A stretch of DNA of 64,000 nucleotides from a bacterium (GCA_019637795.1 JAHBUY010000002.1:372001-436000); one strand, 5' to 3'; positions 36,489 to 47,761 are shown, counted from the first letter of the stretch. Translations and numbers: made by a program. The notes: generated from the sequence alone by a model not told the origin.

Positions 36489-36860
36489 TCAGGCCTTGGT
36501 GACCGGGTAGAGCTTCTCGGTCCACTCGCGCCAGCCGCCGTCCATGGAGCAGACGTTGCGGTAGCCCATTTTCTGCAGCGCGTCGGCGGCGAGGGCGGAG
36601 CGGAAGCCGCCGCCGCAGTAGAGCACGATGCGGGCGCCCTTGTCCGGCACGACGCGCTCGATGTCGCGCTCGATGATGCCCTTCGAGAGGTGCAGGGCGC
36701 CGGGCAGGTGGCCGCGCGCCCATTCGCCGTCCTCGCGGGTATCGATGAGCTCGAAACGGTCGCCGCGATCGAGCATCGCCTTGACGTCATCGGTGCCGCA
36801 CTCGCGGATGCGCGTCTTGGCGTCGTTGACGATGGCCAGGAATCCCGGTGCGTGCTTCAT
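36489..36860 (-). CDS. Rhodanese-domain protein
   Basis: The product has 123 residues, one rhodanese domain. The motif [21 protein letters not shown] carries the active Cys82 in a CGGGFR loop, and [20 protein letters not shown] is the usual start. It can bear a persulfide for sulfur transfer. The ATG at 36860 overlaps the aroC stop (ATGA), so it is coupled to aroC. Confidence 0.9.
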   Translation of the reverse strand: MKHAPGFLAIVNDAKTRIRECGTDDVKAMLDRGDRFELIDTREDGEWARGHLPGALHLSKGIIERDIERVVPDKGARIVLYCGGGFRSALAADALQKMGYRNVCSMDGGWREWTEKLYPVTKA

Positions 36861-37945
36861 GGCAGCGTCCCGCACTGCGCGCGCTGGCGCAGGTAGTGGT
36901 CGGCGAGCACCAGCAGCGCCATCGCCTCGACCATCGGCACGGCGCGCGGCAGCACGCACGGATCGTGACGGCCTTTGCCCTCGAGGGTCACCGCCTGGCC
37001 GCTGCGGTCGACGGTCCGCTGCGCCTGGCGAATCGTCGCCGTCGGCTTGAAGGCGACGCGGAAGACGATGTCCTCGCCGTTGCTGATGCCGCCCTGCACG
37101 CCGCCGGAGCGGTTGCTGACGGTGCGCACGCGGCCGCCCTCGGCGGTGAAGGGGTCGTTGTGCTCGATGCCGGTCAGCGACACGCCGGCGAAGCCGCTGC
37201 CGATCTCGAACCCCTTCGACGCCGGCAGCGAGAGCATGGCGCGGGCGAGGTCGGCTTCGAGCTTGTCGAACACCGGCTCGCCGAGCCCGGCGGGGACGCG
37301 GCGGCAGACGCACTCGACGATGCCGCCGAGCGAGTCGCCGGCGCGTCGCGCCTCGTCGATGCGGGCGATCATGCGCTCGGCCGCGGCGGCGTCGGGACAG
37401 CGGACGATGTTGGCCTCCACCGCGTCGCGCGTCACCGCCGGCGGCGCGATCTCGGTGGCGATCGTCCACACCTGCCGCACCCAGGCGACGACCTCGACGC
37501 CGGCGAGGTCGGCGAGCAGCTTGCGGGCGATGGCGCCGGCGGCCACCCGGCCGATGGTCTCGCGCGCCGAGGCGCGGCCGCCACCCTGCCAGTTGCGGAT
37601 GCCGTACTTCGCTTCGTAGGTGTAGTCGGCGTGCGACGGCCGGTAGGCATCGCGGAACGCCTCGTAGGCGGCGGAGCGCGCGTCCTCGTTGCGCACCAGG
37701 ACCGCGATCGGCGTGCCCAGCGTCTGGCCCTCGAACAGGCCGGAGAGGATCTCGGCGCGGTCCGCCTCGTCGCGCGGCGTGGTGATGCGGCTCTGCCCGG
37801 GCCGCCGCCGGTCGAGATCGCGCTGGATCTCCTCGACCGTCAACGGCAGGCGCGGCGGGCAGCCGTCGACCACCACCCCGACGCCGCCGCCGTGCGACTC
37901 GCCGAAGGTGCTGAGCCGGAAGAGCTGTCCGAAGCTGGAGCCCAT
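36857..37945 (-). CDS. aroC: Chorismate synthase
   Basis: The product has 362 residues, full length. The signature [62 protein letters not shown] and [15 protein letters not shown] are all present. It makes chorismate from EPSP with reduced FMN. It supplies the chorismate used by PabB at 27.5 kb, though far apart. The start MGSS at 37945 is the family's normal start. Confidence 0.97.
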   Translation of the reverse strand: MGSSFGQLFRLSTFGESHGGGVGVVVDGCPPRLPLTVEEIQRDLDRRRPGQSRITTPRDEADRAEILSGLFEGQTLGTPIAVLVRNEDARSAAYEAFRDAYRPSHADYTYEAKYGIRNWQGGGRASARETIGRVAAGAIARKLLADLAGVEVVAWVRQVWTIATEIAPPAVTRDAVEANIVRCPDAAAAERMIARIDEARRAGDSLGGIVECVCRRVPAGLGEPVFDKLEADLARAMLSLPASKGFEIGSGFAGVSLTGIEHNDPFTAEGGRVRTVSNRSGGVQGGISNGEDIVFRVAFKPTATIRQAQRTVDRSGQAVTLEGKGRHDPCVLPRAVPMVEAMALLVLADHYLRQRAQCGTLP

Positions 37946-38003
37946 CGCGTCGCAGCGTAGGCGAGCAGCATGCTGGTCACAAGCGCCCTCCCCACCCATC
38001 CAG

Positions 38004-38048
38004 GACGCGAAGCTCGCACGGGCTCGTCTCGCTTCGCGCCTTCGCGTC
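38004..38048. repeat. Intergenic inverted repeat
   Basis: GACGCGAAG (38004-38012) is mirrored exactly by CTTCGCGTC (38040-38048); an inner GCTTCGC mirrors GCGAAGC. It lies between two leftward genes. It resembles the other dispersed intergenic mirrored repeats in this window. Confidence 0.6.
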
Positions 38049-38056
38049 GAGACGCG

Positions 38057-38908
<852 letters not shown>

Positions 38909-38943
38909 CTATAGCCGATTCCGGCCGCCGGCGCCCGCGGCGC

Positions 38944-39138
38944 TCAGCGCGGCGGCGGCGCGGCGCTGAAGCGGACGACGCCGCCGGCGTCGCGCCAGAT
39001 GTACACCGTGCTCTTGCCCTGGTCGGCGGCCGCGGCGACCGCCGCCGCGACGACCAGCGCCAGCAGCAGCGCGAGCCCGAGGCGGCGCCGCGGGTGCGCG
39101 GTCGACGCCGCGGGTGCCTGGTCGTGGCGAGTCGTCAT
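38944..39138 (-). CDS. Small membrane-anchored DUF4124-like protein
   Basis: The product has 64 residues: one N-terminal membrane segment (LGLALLLALVVAAAVAAAA), then VYIWRDAGGVVRFSAAPPPR. The YxWRDxxGxVxFSxxPP pattern matches the DUF4124 core. It is exported or anchored, function unknown. It is divergent from the DUF3015 gene, sharing the 191-base spacer. Confidence 0.7.
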   Translation of the reverse strand: MTTRHDQAPAASTAHPRRRLGLALLLALVVAAAVAAAADQGKSTVYIWRDAGGVVRFSAAPPPR

Positions 39139-39270
39139 CGGGCAGGAACGACACCAAGATGCGTACCAATCGCCCGGCGACGCGATGCCGGGATGGTCGC
39201 CGGATGATGAGGGAAATTCGCCGTCGACGGGTCGACAATTCGTCGCTTCGTGGCAGCATGGGGCCGCGCG

Positions 39271-39300
39271 TTGACAACGCGCCGGGAGCGCACGTATGCG
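39271..39300 (+). promoter_or_regulatory. Sigma-70-like promoter of the DUF3015 gene
   Basis: A perfect -35 TTGACA (39271-39276) is followed after 18 bases by TATGCG (39295-39300), a fair -10. The ribosome site AGGAGG and the ATG at 39330 follow. This is the best promoter match I could find in the window, but it is not tested. Confidence 0.45.
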
Positions 39301-39329
39301 TCCCGCATCATCGAACCAGGAGGGTCGTT

Positions 39330-39812
39330 ATGAAGAGGACTCTAGTGTTGGCGGCGATCGGGGTGATGCTGAGCGGTGGAGTTGCTCTCGCCGATCCCGA
39401 TGTGGGATGCGGCTGGGGGACGATGGCCTTCAAGGGCCAGACCGGCGTCGCGGCCAAGGTGCTGGCGGCGACCACCAACTCGTCGCTCGGCAACCAGACC
39501 TTCGGCATCAGCTCCGGCACCGCCGGCTGCAAGCAGGGCGGCACGGTCACCGCCGACGCCCGCCTGCAGATGTACGCCAGCGCCAACATCGACCAGTTGG
39601 CGAGCGACATGGCCTCGGGCCGCGGCGAGTCGCTGGACACGCTGGCGCAGTTGATCGGCGTCGCCGACGCCGACAAGCCTGCCTTCTTCGCCTTCGCCAA
39701 GCGCAACTTCGGCGCCCTGTTCCCGGCCGATCAGGTCACCGCCGGTGAGCTGCTCACGGCGCTGAAGGGCCTGATGGCGACCGACGCGCTGCTGGCGCAG
39801 TACGTGTCGTGA
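39330..39812 (+). CDS. Secreted DUF3015-family protein
   Basis: The product has 160 residues. The start at 39330 has AGGAGGGTCGTT upstream. Residues 1-21 are a signal peptide (MKRTLVLAAIGVMLSGGVALA). The mature part has the DUF3015 pattern: DVGCGWGTMAFKGQTG, LAATTNSSLGNQTFGISSGTAGC and a helical tail ending in TDALLAQYVS. The family is exported, of unknown role. It precedes the DUF4105 gene by 31 bases, a common pairing, probably one transcript. Confidence 0.88.
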   Translation: MKRTLVLAAIGVMLSGGVALADPDVGCGWGTMAFKGQTGVAAKVLAATTNSSLGNQTFGISSGTAGCKQGGTVTADARLQMYASANIDQLASDMASGRGESLDTLAQLIGVADADKPAFFAFAKRNFGALFPADQVTAGELLTALKGLMATDALLAQYVS

Positions 39813-39843
39813 GCGACGCGCGGGACCGCGGCCGACGCCCCCG

Positions 39844-41902
39844 GTGGCTCGACGCCGCGGTCCGCGTTCGCTTCGCTGGCTGATCGCGGCCAGCGTCCTG
39901 GTGGCCAGCGCCACCGCCGCCCTGGAGGGCCGCCCTCCCGCGCCGCCGCGCGACGCCGGCGCCTCACCACCAACGCCCGCTCCATCCTGCGTCGCCGCCG
40001 GCTGCGAGCCCCGCGCCGGAGCGCCGCCCTCCACGCCGCCGGGTGAAGCGGCCGAGTACCTCGCCGAGCTCACCGCCCGCGCCGACGCGCTCGGGCTCGC
40101 CGACGACCCGCAGTGGTGGGCGCTGCTGCACGTCGAGCGCCGGCTCGGCGGCCGGGTCGAGAGCACGGCCGACTCGCCCGACTTCCTGCTCGCCCCCGAC
40201 GGCCGCGACGACCCGCGCGCCGAGCTGCACGCGACCCTCGCCCGCTTCTTCGACCCGGCGGCGACGCTGAAGGACGACGAGCCGCCCCAGTGCGCCCTGC
40301 GCGGCCGCTACCTCTGGCTCGACCGCCGCCTGCGCTTCGACCCGAGCCGCCTGCCGCCGCAGCCGTGCCCGGCCTTCGAGCACTGGCGCGCCGCCATCGA
40401 TCCCGCCGGCGTCACCCTGGTCTTCCCGGAAGCCTACATGAACAACCCGTCGTCGATGTTCGGGCACACCCTGCTGCGCATCGACTCCGCCACCGGCAAG
40501 GATCTCCTCGCCTACGGCAGCAACTACTCCGCCGACGTCGGCGGCGACGGCGGCATCGCCTTCGCCTTCAAGGGCATCTTCGGCTACTACGACGGCCGCT
40601 TCTCGATCCACCCGTACTACGACATCGTCAAGCAGTACGGCGACTGGGAGCAGCGCGACATCTGGGAGTACCCGCTCACCCTCGACGCGGCGCAGACCGA
40701 CCTGCTGCTCGCCCATCTCTGGGAGCTGCGCGGCGTCACCTTCGACTACTACTTCTTCGACGAGAACTGCTCCTACCAGATCCTGGTGCTGCTCGACGCG
40801 GCCCGCCCCGGCCTCGACCTGCAGCGGGCAGTTCCGCGGCCTGGTCGTCCCCGCCGAGACCGTGCGCGCCGTCGCCGACACCCCCGGCCTGATCGCCGGC
40901 GCGAATTTCCGACCGTCGGCGGCGACCCGCCTGCGCCACGCCGCGGCGACGATGCCGCACGCCGACAACGCGCTCGCCGCGGCGATCGCCGACGGCACGC
41001 GGCCGCCCGACGACCCGGCGCTGGCGGCGCTGCCCGACGACGCGGCCCGCGCCGCCGTCCTCAACACCGCCTTCGATCTCTTCCGCTACCGCTACCTGAC
41101 CGACCGCGAGGCGACGCCCGAGGAGCAGCATCGCGCCCGCGCCATCCTGCTGGCGCGCAGCCAGGTGCCGTACGCGGGCAGCGGTCTCGACCCGGTGCCG
41201 ACGCCGGCGGTGCGGCCCGACGAGGGGCACCGGAGCATGCGCGCCAGCCTCGGCAGCGGGGCGCGCGACGGCAAGTACTACGTCGAGGCCGGCGCCCGGC
41301 TCGCCTACCACGATCTGCTCGATCCCGGCGGCGGGTACACGCCCGGCGCCGCGATCAGCGCCGGCGACCTGCTGTTCCGCTACTACACGAAGGACCGCGA
41401 CCCGCGCGTCGAGCGCTTCACCCTCGTCGACATCACCTCGCTCTCGCCGCTCGACGCCTTCTTCCACCCGATCTCGTGGACCGTCGGCACCGGCCTCGAC
41501 AACCGCCTGCTGCCCGACGCCCACGACGCGCTGCGGGAACACTACGTCTGGCACACCCACGGCGGGCCTGGCGTGGCGATCGCGCCCTGGCCGCGCGCTC
41601 TGCTCTACGGCTTCGCGCAGGCGATCGTCGACTGGAGCCCGTCGCTCGCGGAGGACCACGCGATCGGGCCGCAGGGCGCCATCGGCGTCTACGCCGGGCC
41701 GGCGAGCGATCGCTGGCGCGCCCACCTCTACGGCAGCGTCACCGGCTTCGTGCTCGGCGACACCAGCCAGTGGTACCGCGGCGGCCTCGACCTGCGCCTG
41801 ACCCTGACCCCGCAGATGGCGTTGCGCGGCGGCGTCAGCGGCAACCGCGACTTCGACCAGAGCTGGGTCGAGGGCGGCGTGAGCTGGGACCTCTTCTTCT
41901 GA
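39844..41902 (+). pseudogene. DUF4105 (Lnb-like) outer-surface protein, frameshifted
   Basis: Two frames join to one protein of about 685 residues. Frame 1 (from GTG 39844) holds the signal peptide and the DUF4105 core VFPEAYMNNPSSMFGHTLLR ... FDENCSYQILVLLDAARP with its conserved His and Cys. Near 40826-40828 (a GGG run) the text changes frame. Removing one G restores DLQRQFRGLVVPAETVRAVADTPG and then a barrel-like C-terminal half ending SWVEGGVSWDLFF. Either a sequencing indel or a true mutation. The full gene is otherwise intact, which favours a sequencing error. Role: probable periplasmic/outer-membrane protein. Confidence 0.8.
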
Positions 41903-41958
41903 GCGGAACGTTCACCGCCGAGCGGTGCCGCAGTGGGCGCCGGCGACGCCTCGCCTGC

Positions 41959-42371
41959 TCACGCCACGGGATTGCGCGTCGCCAGGCCCGCGAAGCGGGA
42001 GAAGTCGCGATCGGCGGTCCAGAGCTCGCTGATGGCGTGCTGCAGGCAGAGGGCGGCGATGCGCGCATCGTGCACCTTCGGACCAACCACGCGCGCGTCG
42101 CGCAGCACCCGCGCCAGCACGTCCCAGTAGCCGTCCGCCTCGTCGAGCAGCACCAGCGTGCCGACCGCACGCCAACTCTCGACGGCGCGCAGCGCGGCGG
42201 CGGATCGAACACCCGCGGGTGCGTGGCGATGGCCAGGAACTCGTGCACGCACGGCCACGGAATCGCCCAGGGCCCGCGCGCCACCTCGGCCAGGCAGCGC
42301 GCCGTCGCCTCGTGCCAGGGGGAGTCTCGACGATGCGCGTACAGCAAGAGGTTGGTGTCGATCGCGATCAC
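41959..42371 (-). pseudogene. PIN-domain toxin (VapC-like), frameshifted
   Basis: It starts at a GTG at 42371 (VIAIDTNLLLYAHRRDSPWHE), a canonical PIN N-terminus with the first acidic residue in DTN. It continues WAIPWPCVHEFLAIATHPRVFDPP and shifts frame near 42193-42201 (CCGCCGCCG). The other frame gives AALRAVESWRAVGTLVLLDE, VVGPKVHDARIAALCLQH and SELWTADRDFSRFAGL, with the last PIN acids (HDARIA, TADRDF). One base gained restores a protein of about 137 residues. Read with the antitoxin (GTGA overlap) it is a VapBC-type RNase toxin. Sequencing error or real loss cannot be told apart. Confidence 0.82.
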
Positions 42372-42616
42372 CCGCCGCGCTGCTCGTACGCCAGGGATCT
42401 GAGCGTGTTCCAGTCGTCCCACGACAGCCCCGGCTGGAGCCCGCGGCCATCGACCGCGTGGGTCCGCAGCGGCTCGGGGCGACGGGCCTGCGCGTCGCGC
42501 TCGAGCGCGGCGCGCAGCGCCTCCTCGATCACCGCCCGCAGGGTCGTCCGGCGCCGCGCCGCGAGCTGCTTGGCGCGGCGCAGGAGCGGATCGGCAAGAT
42601 CGATGGTGGTCTTCAT
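42368..42616 (-). CDS. VapB-like antitoxin
   Basis: The product has 82 residues. The head MKTTIDLADPLLRRAKQLAA, then RTTLRAVIEEALRAALER, is the ribbon-helix-helix antitoxin pattern (DUF2191/VapB). The C-terminal part (LSWDDWNTLRSLAYEQRG) should wrap the toxin. Its stop overlaps the start of the PIN toxin. It probably represses its own promoter, as in the family. Confidence 0.87.
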   Translation of the reverse strand: MKTTIDLADPLLRRAKQLAARRRTTLRAVIEEALRAALERDAQARRPEPLRTHAVDGRGLQPGLSWDDWNTLRSLAYEQRGG

Positions 42617-42683
42617 ATGGGAGACCCGTGTCACCGAGCCAGACGGGCGCCAATCGACCAGCGGTCCCGCAGCCGGGGCGGGA

Positions 42684-43883
42684 TCAGGCCGCGGCCGGTC
42701 TCGCCCCGACCAGCGCCTGCATGGCCTGGCCGATGCCGTCGACGCTGAGGTGGAACATGGGGAAGATGCGCTGGATGAGGCGGCCGGTGTGCGAGCCGTC
42801 CCAGTACGGCTTGTCGTCGGGATTGATCCAGACGCTGCGCTCGAAGTGCTCGGCGATGCGGCGCAGCCAGACGATGCCCTCGGTGGCGGCGCCCTGGCGC
42901 GGGTCGATGTTGCCGTAGGCCTCGAGCAGCTCGGCGGGGTGCATCGCGGCGTCGCCGACGATGACGCACTTCCAGCGGCTGTCGAGCCTGCGCAGGATGT
43001 CGCCGGTCGGCACCGCGTCGGCGCGCATCATCCGCGCCCTGGTGTAGACGTGGTCGTAGATGCAGTTGTGGAAGTAGTACGGCTGGAATTCGCGCAGGCC
43101 GTGGTCCTCGTGCAGCGCGGTGAGCAGGCGGCTCACCGGCTCGAAGTACGGGTCCATCGTGCCGCCGACGTCGAGCAGCAGGAGCAGTCGCACGTTGTTG
43201 CGGCGCGGCGCGCGGAAGACCATCTCGATCTCGCCCGCGTTGCGGCAGGTCTCGTCGATCGTCTCGTCGAGGTCGAGCTCGGTCTGCTGGCCCTGGCGGG
43301 TGAGCTGGCGCAGGCGGCGCAGCGCCACCTTCACCGAGCGCACGTCGAGCGCGTCGTCGGTGCGGTAGTCCTTGTACCGGCGCTCCTCGGCGACCTTCAT
43401 CGCCGAGCGGCTCTTGCTCTGGCCGCCGACCCGGATGCCGGTCGGATGCTGGCCACCGTGCCCGAAGGGCGACTTGCCGCCGGTGCCGACCCACTTGTCG
43501 CCGCCGTCGTGGCGCTCGGTCTGTTCCTGCAGGCGCTCGAGGAAGCGCCGCATCAGCTCGTCCGACGACAACCGCTCGAGCGCCGCCCAGTCCTCGGGCG
43601 ACAGCTCCGGGAAGTTCTTCGGATCCTTCAGCCACTCCATCACCTGGGCGGTGACGTCGTCGCCGAAGGCGCCCTCGACGCCCTTGAAGACGCGCGAGAA
43701 GACGCGGTCGTAGGCGTCGAAGTAGGTCTCGCTCTTGATCAGGCAGGCGCGCCCGAGGTGGTAGAAGCGCAGCAGGTTGCAGCCGTGCAGCCCCTGCTCG
43801 AGAGCGCGCAGGAACCCCTGCCACTCCTGGATGGCGACCGGAACGCCCTCGTCGCGCAGGCCGTAGAAGAGGTCGAGGAACAT
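42684..43883 (-). CDS. CoxE-like VWA-domain protein
   Basis: The product has 399 residues. The N-terminal helical part ([21 protein letters not shown]) and charged middle lead to a VWA domain with a degenerate [22 protein letters not shown] (DxGxT in place of DxSxS), as seen in the CoxE/DUF3520 class. Later [13 protein letters not shown] keeps the third metal contact. Its partner is normally a MoxR ATPase, encoded just upstream. It is thought to assist metal or cofactor insertion. It is intact although the MoxR is not. Confidence 0.9.
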   Translation of the reverse strand: MFLDLFYGLRDEGVPVAIQEWQGFLRALEQGLHGCNLLRFYHLGRACLIKSETYFDAYDRVFSRVFKGVEGAFGDDVTAQVMEWLKDPKNFPELSPEDWAALERLSSDELMRRFLERLQEQTERHDGGDKWVGTGGKSPFGHGGQHPTGIRVGGQSKSRSAMKVAEERRYKDYRTDDALDVRSVKVALRRLRQLTRQGQQTELDLDETIDETCRNAGEIEMVFRAPRRNNVRLLLLLDVGGTMDPYFEPVSRLLTALHEDHGLREFQPYYFHNCIYDHVYTRARMMRADAVPTGDILRRLDSRWKCVIVGDAAMHPAELLEAYGNIDPRQGAATEGIVWLRRIAEHFERSVWINPDDKPYWDGSHTGRLIQRIFPMFHLSVDGIGQAMQALVGARPAAA

Positions 43884-43890
43884 CAGAATC

Positions 43891-43970
43891 TTTCACCGCA
43901 GAGGCGCAGAGTCGCGGAGGCGGAGCACTGGTCCGCGTGACCTCCGCGCCTCTGCGTCTCGGCGGTGAAA
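43891..43970. repeat. 30-base imperfect inverted repeat (CACCGCAGAGGCGCAGAG family)
   Basis: Arm 43891-43920 begins TTTCACCGCAGAGGCGCAGA and arm 43941-43970 ends CTCGGCGGTGAAA. Reverse-complemented, the two differ at 3 of 30 positions, with a 20-base loop. It lies between the MoxR stop and the VWA start. This sequence type is widely scattered in high-GC genomes and could be a REP-like hairpin or mRNA processing site. Confidence 0.88.
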
Positions 43971-43974
43971 TTCT

Positions 43975-44610
<636 letters not shown>

Positions 44611-44618
44611 TTTGCCGG

Positions 44619-44933
44619 GTGCGGCTAACGGGGCGAAAGTTGGGCGGCTCTCCATACTCGGGCAGTGTCGTAACACTCGGCGATCACCTGAGGCAACGAC
44701 GGCGCGAGTTGGGACTCCGGCAATCGGACGTCGCCAAGAAGCTGGGGGTACATAGAACAACTCTGAACGCATGGGAGAATGGACATCTGACGCCTCAGCT
44801 GCGGTTCTGCCACGCAATCGAGGAGTTTCTGAAGGAAGATGCGTCCCCAGAACGTTCCTCTCGAGCGACCGGAGGAGCGGTCGGTGGCGGCGCGGAGCGT
44901 TGGAGCGCGCATCCCTGCTGGAGGGATTGGTGA
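44619..44933 (+). CDS. XRE-family helix-turn-helix protein
   Basis: The product has 104 residues from a GTG at 44619. Residues about 20-75 are a lambda-repressor-type HTH: LGDHLRQRRRELGLRQSDVA, KKLGVHRTTLNAWENGHLTP, QLRFCHAIEEFL. Small XRE proteins of this style often sit at the edge of mobile DNA. It begins 8 bases after the broken MoxR gene, on the opposite strand. The C-terminal 30 residues are low-complexity and may not be coding. Confidence 0.75.
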   Translation: MRLTGRKLGGSPYSGSVVTLGDHLRQRRRELGLRQSDVAKKLGVHRTTLNAWENGHLTPQLRFCHAIEEFLKEDASPERSSRATGGAVGGGAERWSAHPCWRDW

Positions 44934-45228
44934 GCGCCGCGACGCGCTCCCAGTCGCGCCCCGGCCTCTCCGACGTCGCAGACCGCTTAGTGACCGTGCC
45001 AGCTGGACGTAAACGGCGCGGGGATCTGCCGACGGCGCGCCCGGGCGATCACTTCGATTGCGCAGAATCTGTCGGATCTCTTCGCATCGGGATCGTACAG
45101 CGCGTCTATGCTTCCGGTCGCGACAGGCAGACGCGCCTGAGCGTGCGGCGGCTGATTTTCGACTCCAAGGCGGCGCAGGTGTCCCGGCCTCCGTGGCGAT
45201 CCCGACTCCTCCCCAACTCGGGCGCGAG
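44934..45228. other. Unassigned convergent region at the island edge
   Basis: These 295 bases follow the XRE gene. Several open frames exist on both strands but none has a recognisable motif, and the codon use is unlike the genes around it. I see no hairpin terminator. Confidence 0.5.
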
Positions 45229-46368
45229 TTAGGGCATCCAGGCAACCCAACCATCGATCTGGCCGTCGGGTCCTACCGCAGTACCGGCGACCTTCCTCCC
45301 GTCCGCCGAAACGGCGAACGCATTCAACAGCCGCCAGCCATTAAGATCGATCCCTGCTTCTGCGAGTTGTTCCGAAATCGGATGTGGACCGGCGGTGTCC
45401 CATATCACGGCAACGTCACCGAGCCCGCCGTCCCCGACATATCCAACCACGGTTGACCCGTCATAACTGACATCCATGGGTCCCCAGTAGACACTGTCTG
45501 TGCGACAGTTGTCCGGGTTCGGCGTCGGACTGAATGGAACCTCCGCCAGGAGGGTCATGCCCGTACTCTCCGTCCAGCAGAAAGGCGACGTTGGAACTGC
45601 ACACGTGTACTCGATTCCACTGGCGACGTTCTGCCGCCGCAACAGCGTTCGACCACAGATTTTTCGGCCGTCGCCGGAAATGGACCAAGCGACGTTTTGT
45701 CCGCTCCCTCCAGCTACGTCGCCCAATCCGACCATGCCGGTGGACGCACTCCACCGAAATGCCTGAACTCCATCTCCCGTAGAACTGTGACCGGCCACCG
45801 TTCTGCCGTCGTCCGAAACGCTGGTGGCCACGCTCTGAGTGCCACCCGTAAGAATGCCAAGCATTCGCGGCGCACGCGCGTTGGCCCAGATCGCTGCTTC
45901 ACTGGCGACCGAGCCGACTATAGCTGCCCCATTGGGCGTAACGTCCCAGGCGGACGAAGGCGCGCCGCCAATAGTAGGCAGTGCGACCATCCCACCCACC
46001 TGGCGCCACCGAAACGCTCGATCGCCGCTGGTGCCGACGACAACGTGGCCCGTGACCGACAGCGCCGCCGCTCCAGTCGATGCATCACTCACGAGACGTT
46101 CGAGAAACACGAACCCACTCCCATGGCGCCAAAGCGATCCGAGGTCAGCGCCCTCGATCCCCCCGACCACGGTCCTGCCATCACGTGAAATGTCGCGAGG
46201 GACGAATGTTCCGCGCCCGCTTTGAAGCAGTTCGAAGTGCGCCGGACCGGGAGAGCCGTCGTCGCTGTCACTACCACAACCAGCCCCAACGCTCGTGACG
46301 GCAACGGCCAGCGCTAGGAGCCAATTGAGTACGCCCACACGGGCGAACCCTTCACGCAGGTCGTTCAT
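45229..46368 (-). CDS. Lipoprotein with HAF-type beta repeats
   Basis: The product has 379 residues. The ATG at 46368 gives a lipoprotein signal: LNWLLALAVAVTSVGAGCGS, with lipobox Cys. Mature chain has repeats of the form DISRDGRTVVGG, VTPNGAAIVGSV, VSDDGRTVAGHSS, ISGDGRKICGRT, VSYDGSTVVGYV, VSADGRKVAGTA, which are the HAF/DUF3466-type repeats of a predicted extracellular beta-propeller. It overlaps the lgt-like gene end by 17 bases, so both are co-transcribed. Its likely final location is the outer membrane or surface. Function unknown. Confidence 0.85.
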   Translation of the reverse strand: MNDLREGFARVGVLNWLLALAVAVTSVGAGCGSDSDDGSPGPAHFELLQSGRGTFVPRDISRDGRTVVGGIEGADLGSLWRHGSGFVFLERLVSDASTGAAALSVTGHVVVGTSGDRAFRWRQVGGMVALPTIGGAPSSAWDVTPNGAAIVGSVASEAAIWANARAPRMLGILTGGTQSVATSVSDDGRTVAGHSSTGDGVQAFRWSASTGMVGLGDVAGGSGQNVAWSISGDGRKICGRTLLRRQNVASGIEYTCAVPTSPFCWTESTGMTLLAEVPFSPTPNPDNCRTDSVYWGPMDVSYDGSTVVGYVGDGGLGDVAVIWDTAGPHPISEQLAEAGIDLNGWRLLNAFAVSADGRKVAGTAVGPDGQIDGWVAWMP

Positions 46369-47155
46369 GGCCGACAGCACGTAGTTTGCGGGCTCCGGGG
46401 AACCCCCATAGAGCGAGAGCCCCGCACGCTACAGCCCCAAGTGCGAAGGACATCAATTGCAGGTGAGGAGCCGGTGGATCGCGTAGCGACTCTAGTACTC
46501 CCTTTGCCAAGTTATCTGCGCCTATCCAGACCAAGAGGACCTGGCCACTGTACGACCGACGCGGCGCCCACCACCAAACTAAGAGCGCAAGACACAAAGA
46601 CCACAATGCGAAGTACAGCTGAAGAGGGTGCACGGGAATTGCTGCGGGTGCGTCCGGCAGGAGTAACCCGGAACCCAACTGCTTATGCCAGGCAGGGCTG
46701 CCCGGAGGGAACGCTACTCCCCACGCAACGGAAGTAACGGTTCCGTGGCAGCAGCCCGCGAAGAAGCAACCAATGCGAACAATAGCCATTGCGAATCCAG
46801 CTGCGCCGGCGCAAGCGTCACCAAGATCGAGCAGTGACTTGGTGAGCCGACCCCCCAATCCAGCGAGTAGCGGGACCATAGAAAGTAAGGCGATTACCGC
46901 ACCCGGATACCGATAACCATTCTGCAGCTCCCATATCACGCCTTGCCACCCTCCGCGTTCCAACAGCGAGTCGGCCTTCGCTCCGGTAAGGCCAACAATT
47001 CCCGCAGCGACGAAGAACAACCCAAGAGAAGTCCCCGACGCTTTCGGAAGCCCGAGTCGCTGCCACGCACGTTTCGCGACCAGGCTGCCCACCACGACTG
47101 CAATCCCCAGTGATATCGCGTATGTCGGACAGGTTCCGAACAGCAGGGGGTACAA
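46352..47155 (-). CDS. Lgt-like prolipoprotein diacylglyceryl transferase paralogue
   Basis: The product has 267 residues. The TTG at 47155 has AAAGGAG 8 bases upstream and begins MYPLLFGTCPTYAISLGIAV like family members. About seven membrane helices; the core region AIVRIGCFFAGCCHGTVTSV, WGVAFPPGSPAW and VHPLQLYFAL matches the Lgt family. Lgt transfers a diacylglyceryl group from phosphatidylglycerol to the lipobox Cys. Since the overlapping next gene encodes a lipoprotein, this may be a dedicated Lgt. The cell should have a separate housekeeping Lgt. Confidence 0.82.
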   Translation of the reverse strand: MYPLLFGTCPTYAISLGIAVVVGSLVAKRAWQRLGLPKASGTSLGLFFVAAGIVGLTGAKADSLLERGGWQGVIWELQNGYRYPGAVIALLSMVPLLAGLGGRLTKSLLDLGDACAGAAGFAMAIVRIGCFFAGCCHGTVTSVAWGVAFPPGSPAWHKQLGSGLLLPDAPAAIPVHPLQLYFALWSLCLALLVWWWAPRRSYSGQVLLVWIGADNLAKGVLESLRDPPAPHLQLMSFALGAVACGALALWGFPGARKLRAVGHERPA

Positions 47156-47186
47156 TGTCGCGGCTCCTTTACGCCACCCCGATCAA

Positions 47187-47699
47187 CTACTCTTCCCGAC
47201 CTGCAATGCCCGAATCTGCAGCCTTGCGGATTTCGTTGCCGGTATTCATATCGTAGCTCCATGACCCGGATTCGCCGCTTCCCAGGATGAAGGTACCGCC
47301 GTTGCCGTCCCGAGCCATTTTGGCATTGAAGGTCCCGACCTGCACCCCTTTCTCGTTCAGCAATACACCGAACGCATCGTCACCATCGAGCTGTCCTTCA
47401 ACGGTCAGGTCATCGAACCCAGGAACCCCAGGGACGCTGAGCTTCGCGCGTACGGAGCCGTCATCCCGCTCAATTGCATGGATAAACCATGGACGCCCCG
47501 AGCCTTCCTTCCAACGTGCGTCCGCATTGGCCATGCGGCCCTGCCATGAACCGCTACCTGCAAGCCTGTGGACGATCGGACGTTCCGCATGCTCATCATT
47601 CCCGTCACGCTGTTGAGCGACTAGCTTCCGCGCTAATGGTGCGACTAACGCGAGCGCGCCGATCATGAGCATTGCCGACATCGCCTTCATATTACGCAT
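47187..47699 (-). CDS. Small secreted protein of unknown function
   Basis: The product has 170 residues. The ATG at 47699 is preceded by GAAGGGATT. Residues 1-28 look like a signal peptide or anchor (MKAMSAMLMIGALALVAPLA). The rest is beta-rich: GSGSWQGRMANADARWKEGS, ...GFDDLTVEGQLDGDDAFGVL, GTFNAKMARDGNGGTFILGS. No family was recognised. It lies between the presumed immunity gene and the lgt-like gene. Confidence 0.68.
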   Translation of the reverse strand: MRNMKAMSAMLMIGALALVAPLARKLVAQQRDGNDEHAERPIVHRLAGSGSWQGRMANADARWKEGSGRPWFIHAIERDDGSVRAKLSVPGVPGFDDLTVEGQLDGDDAFGVLLNEKGVQVGTFNAKMARDGNGGTFILGSGESGSWSYDMNTGNEIRKAADSGIAGREE

Positions 47700-47761
47700 C
47701 TTCGAATCCCTTCAGAGTCGTGAATCGGACGCACCGTCCCCCGCCTCGTCCGCTCTGGTGC

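Noticed and set aside
44771..45232. Open frames on both strands in the island edge
   Set aside because: No motif, no ribosome site and unlike neighbouring coding sequence; kept as unassigned.
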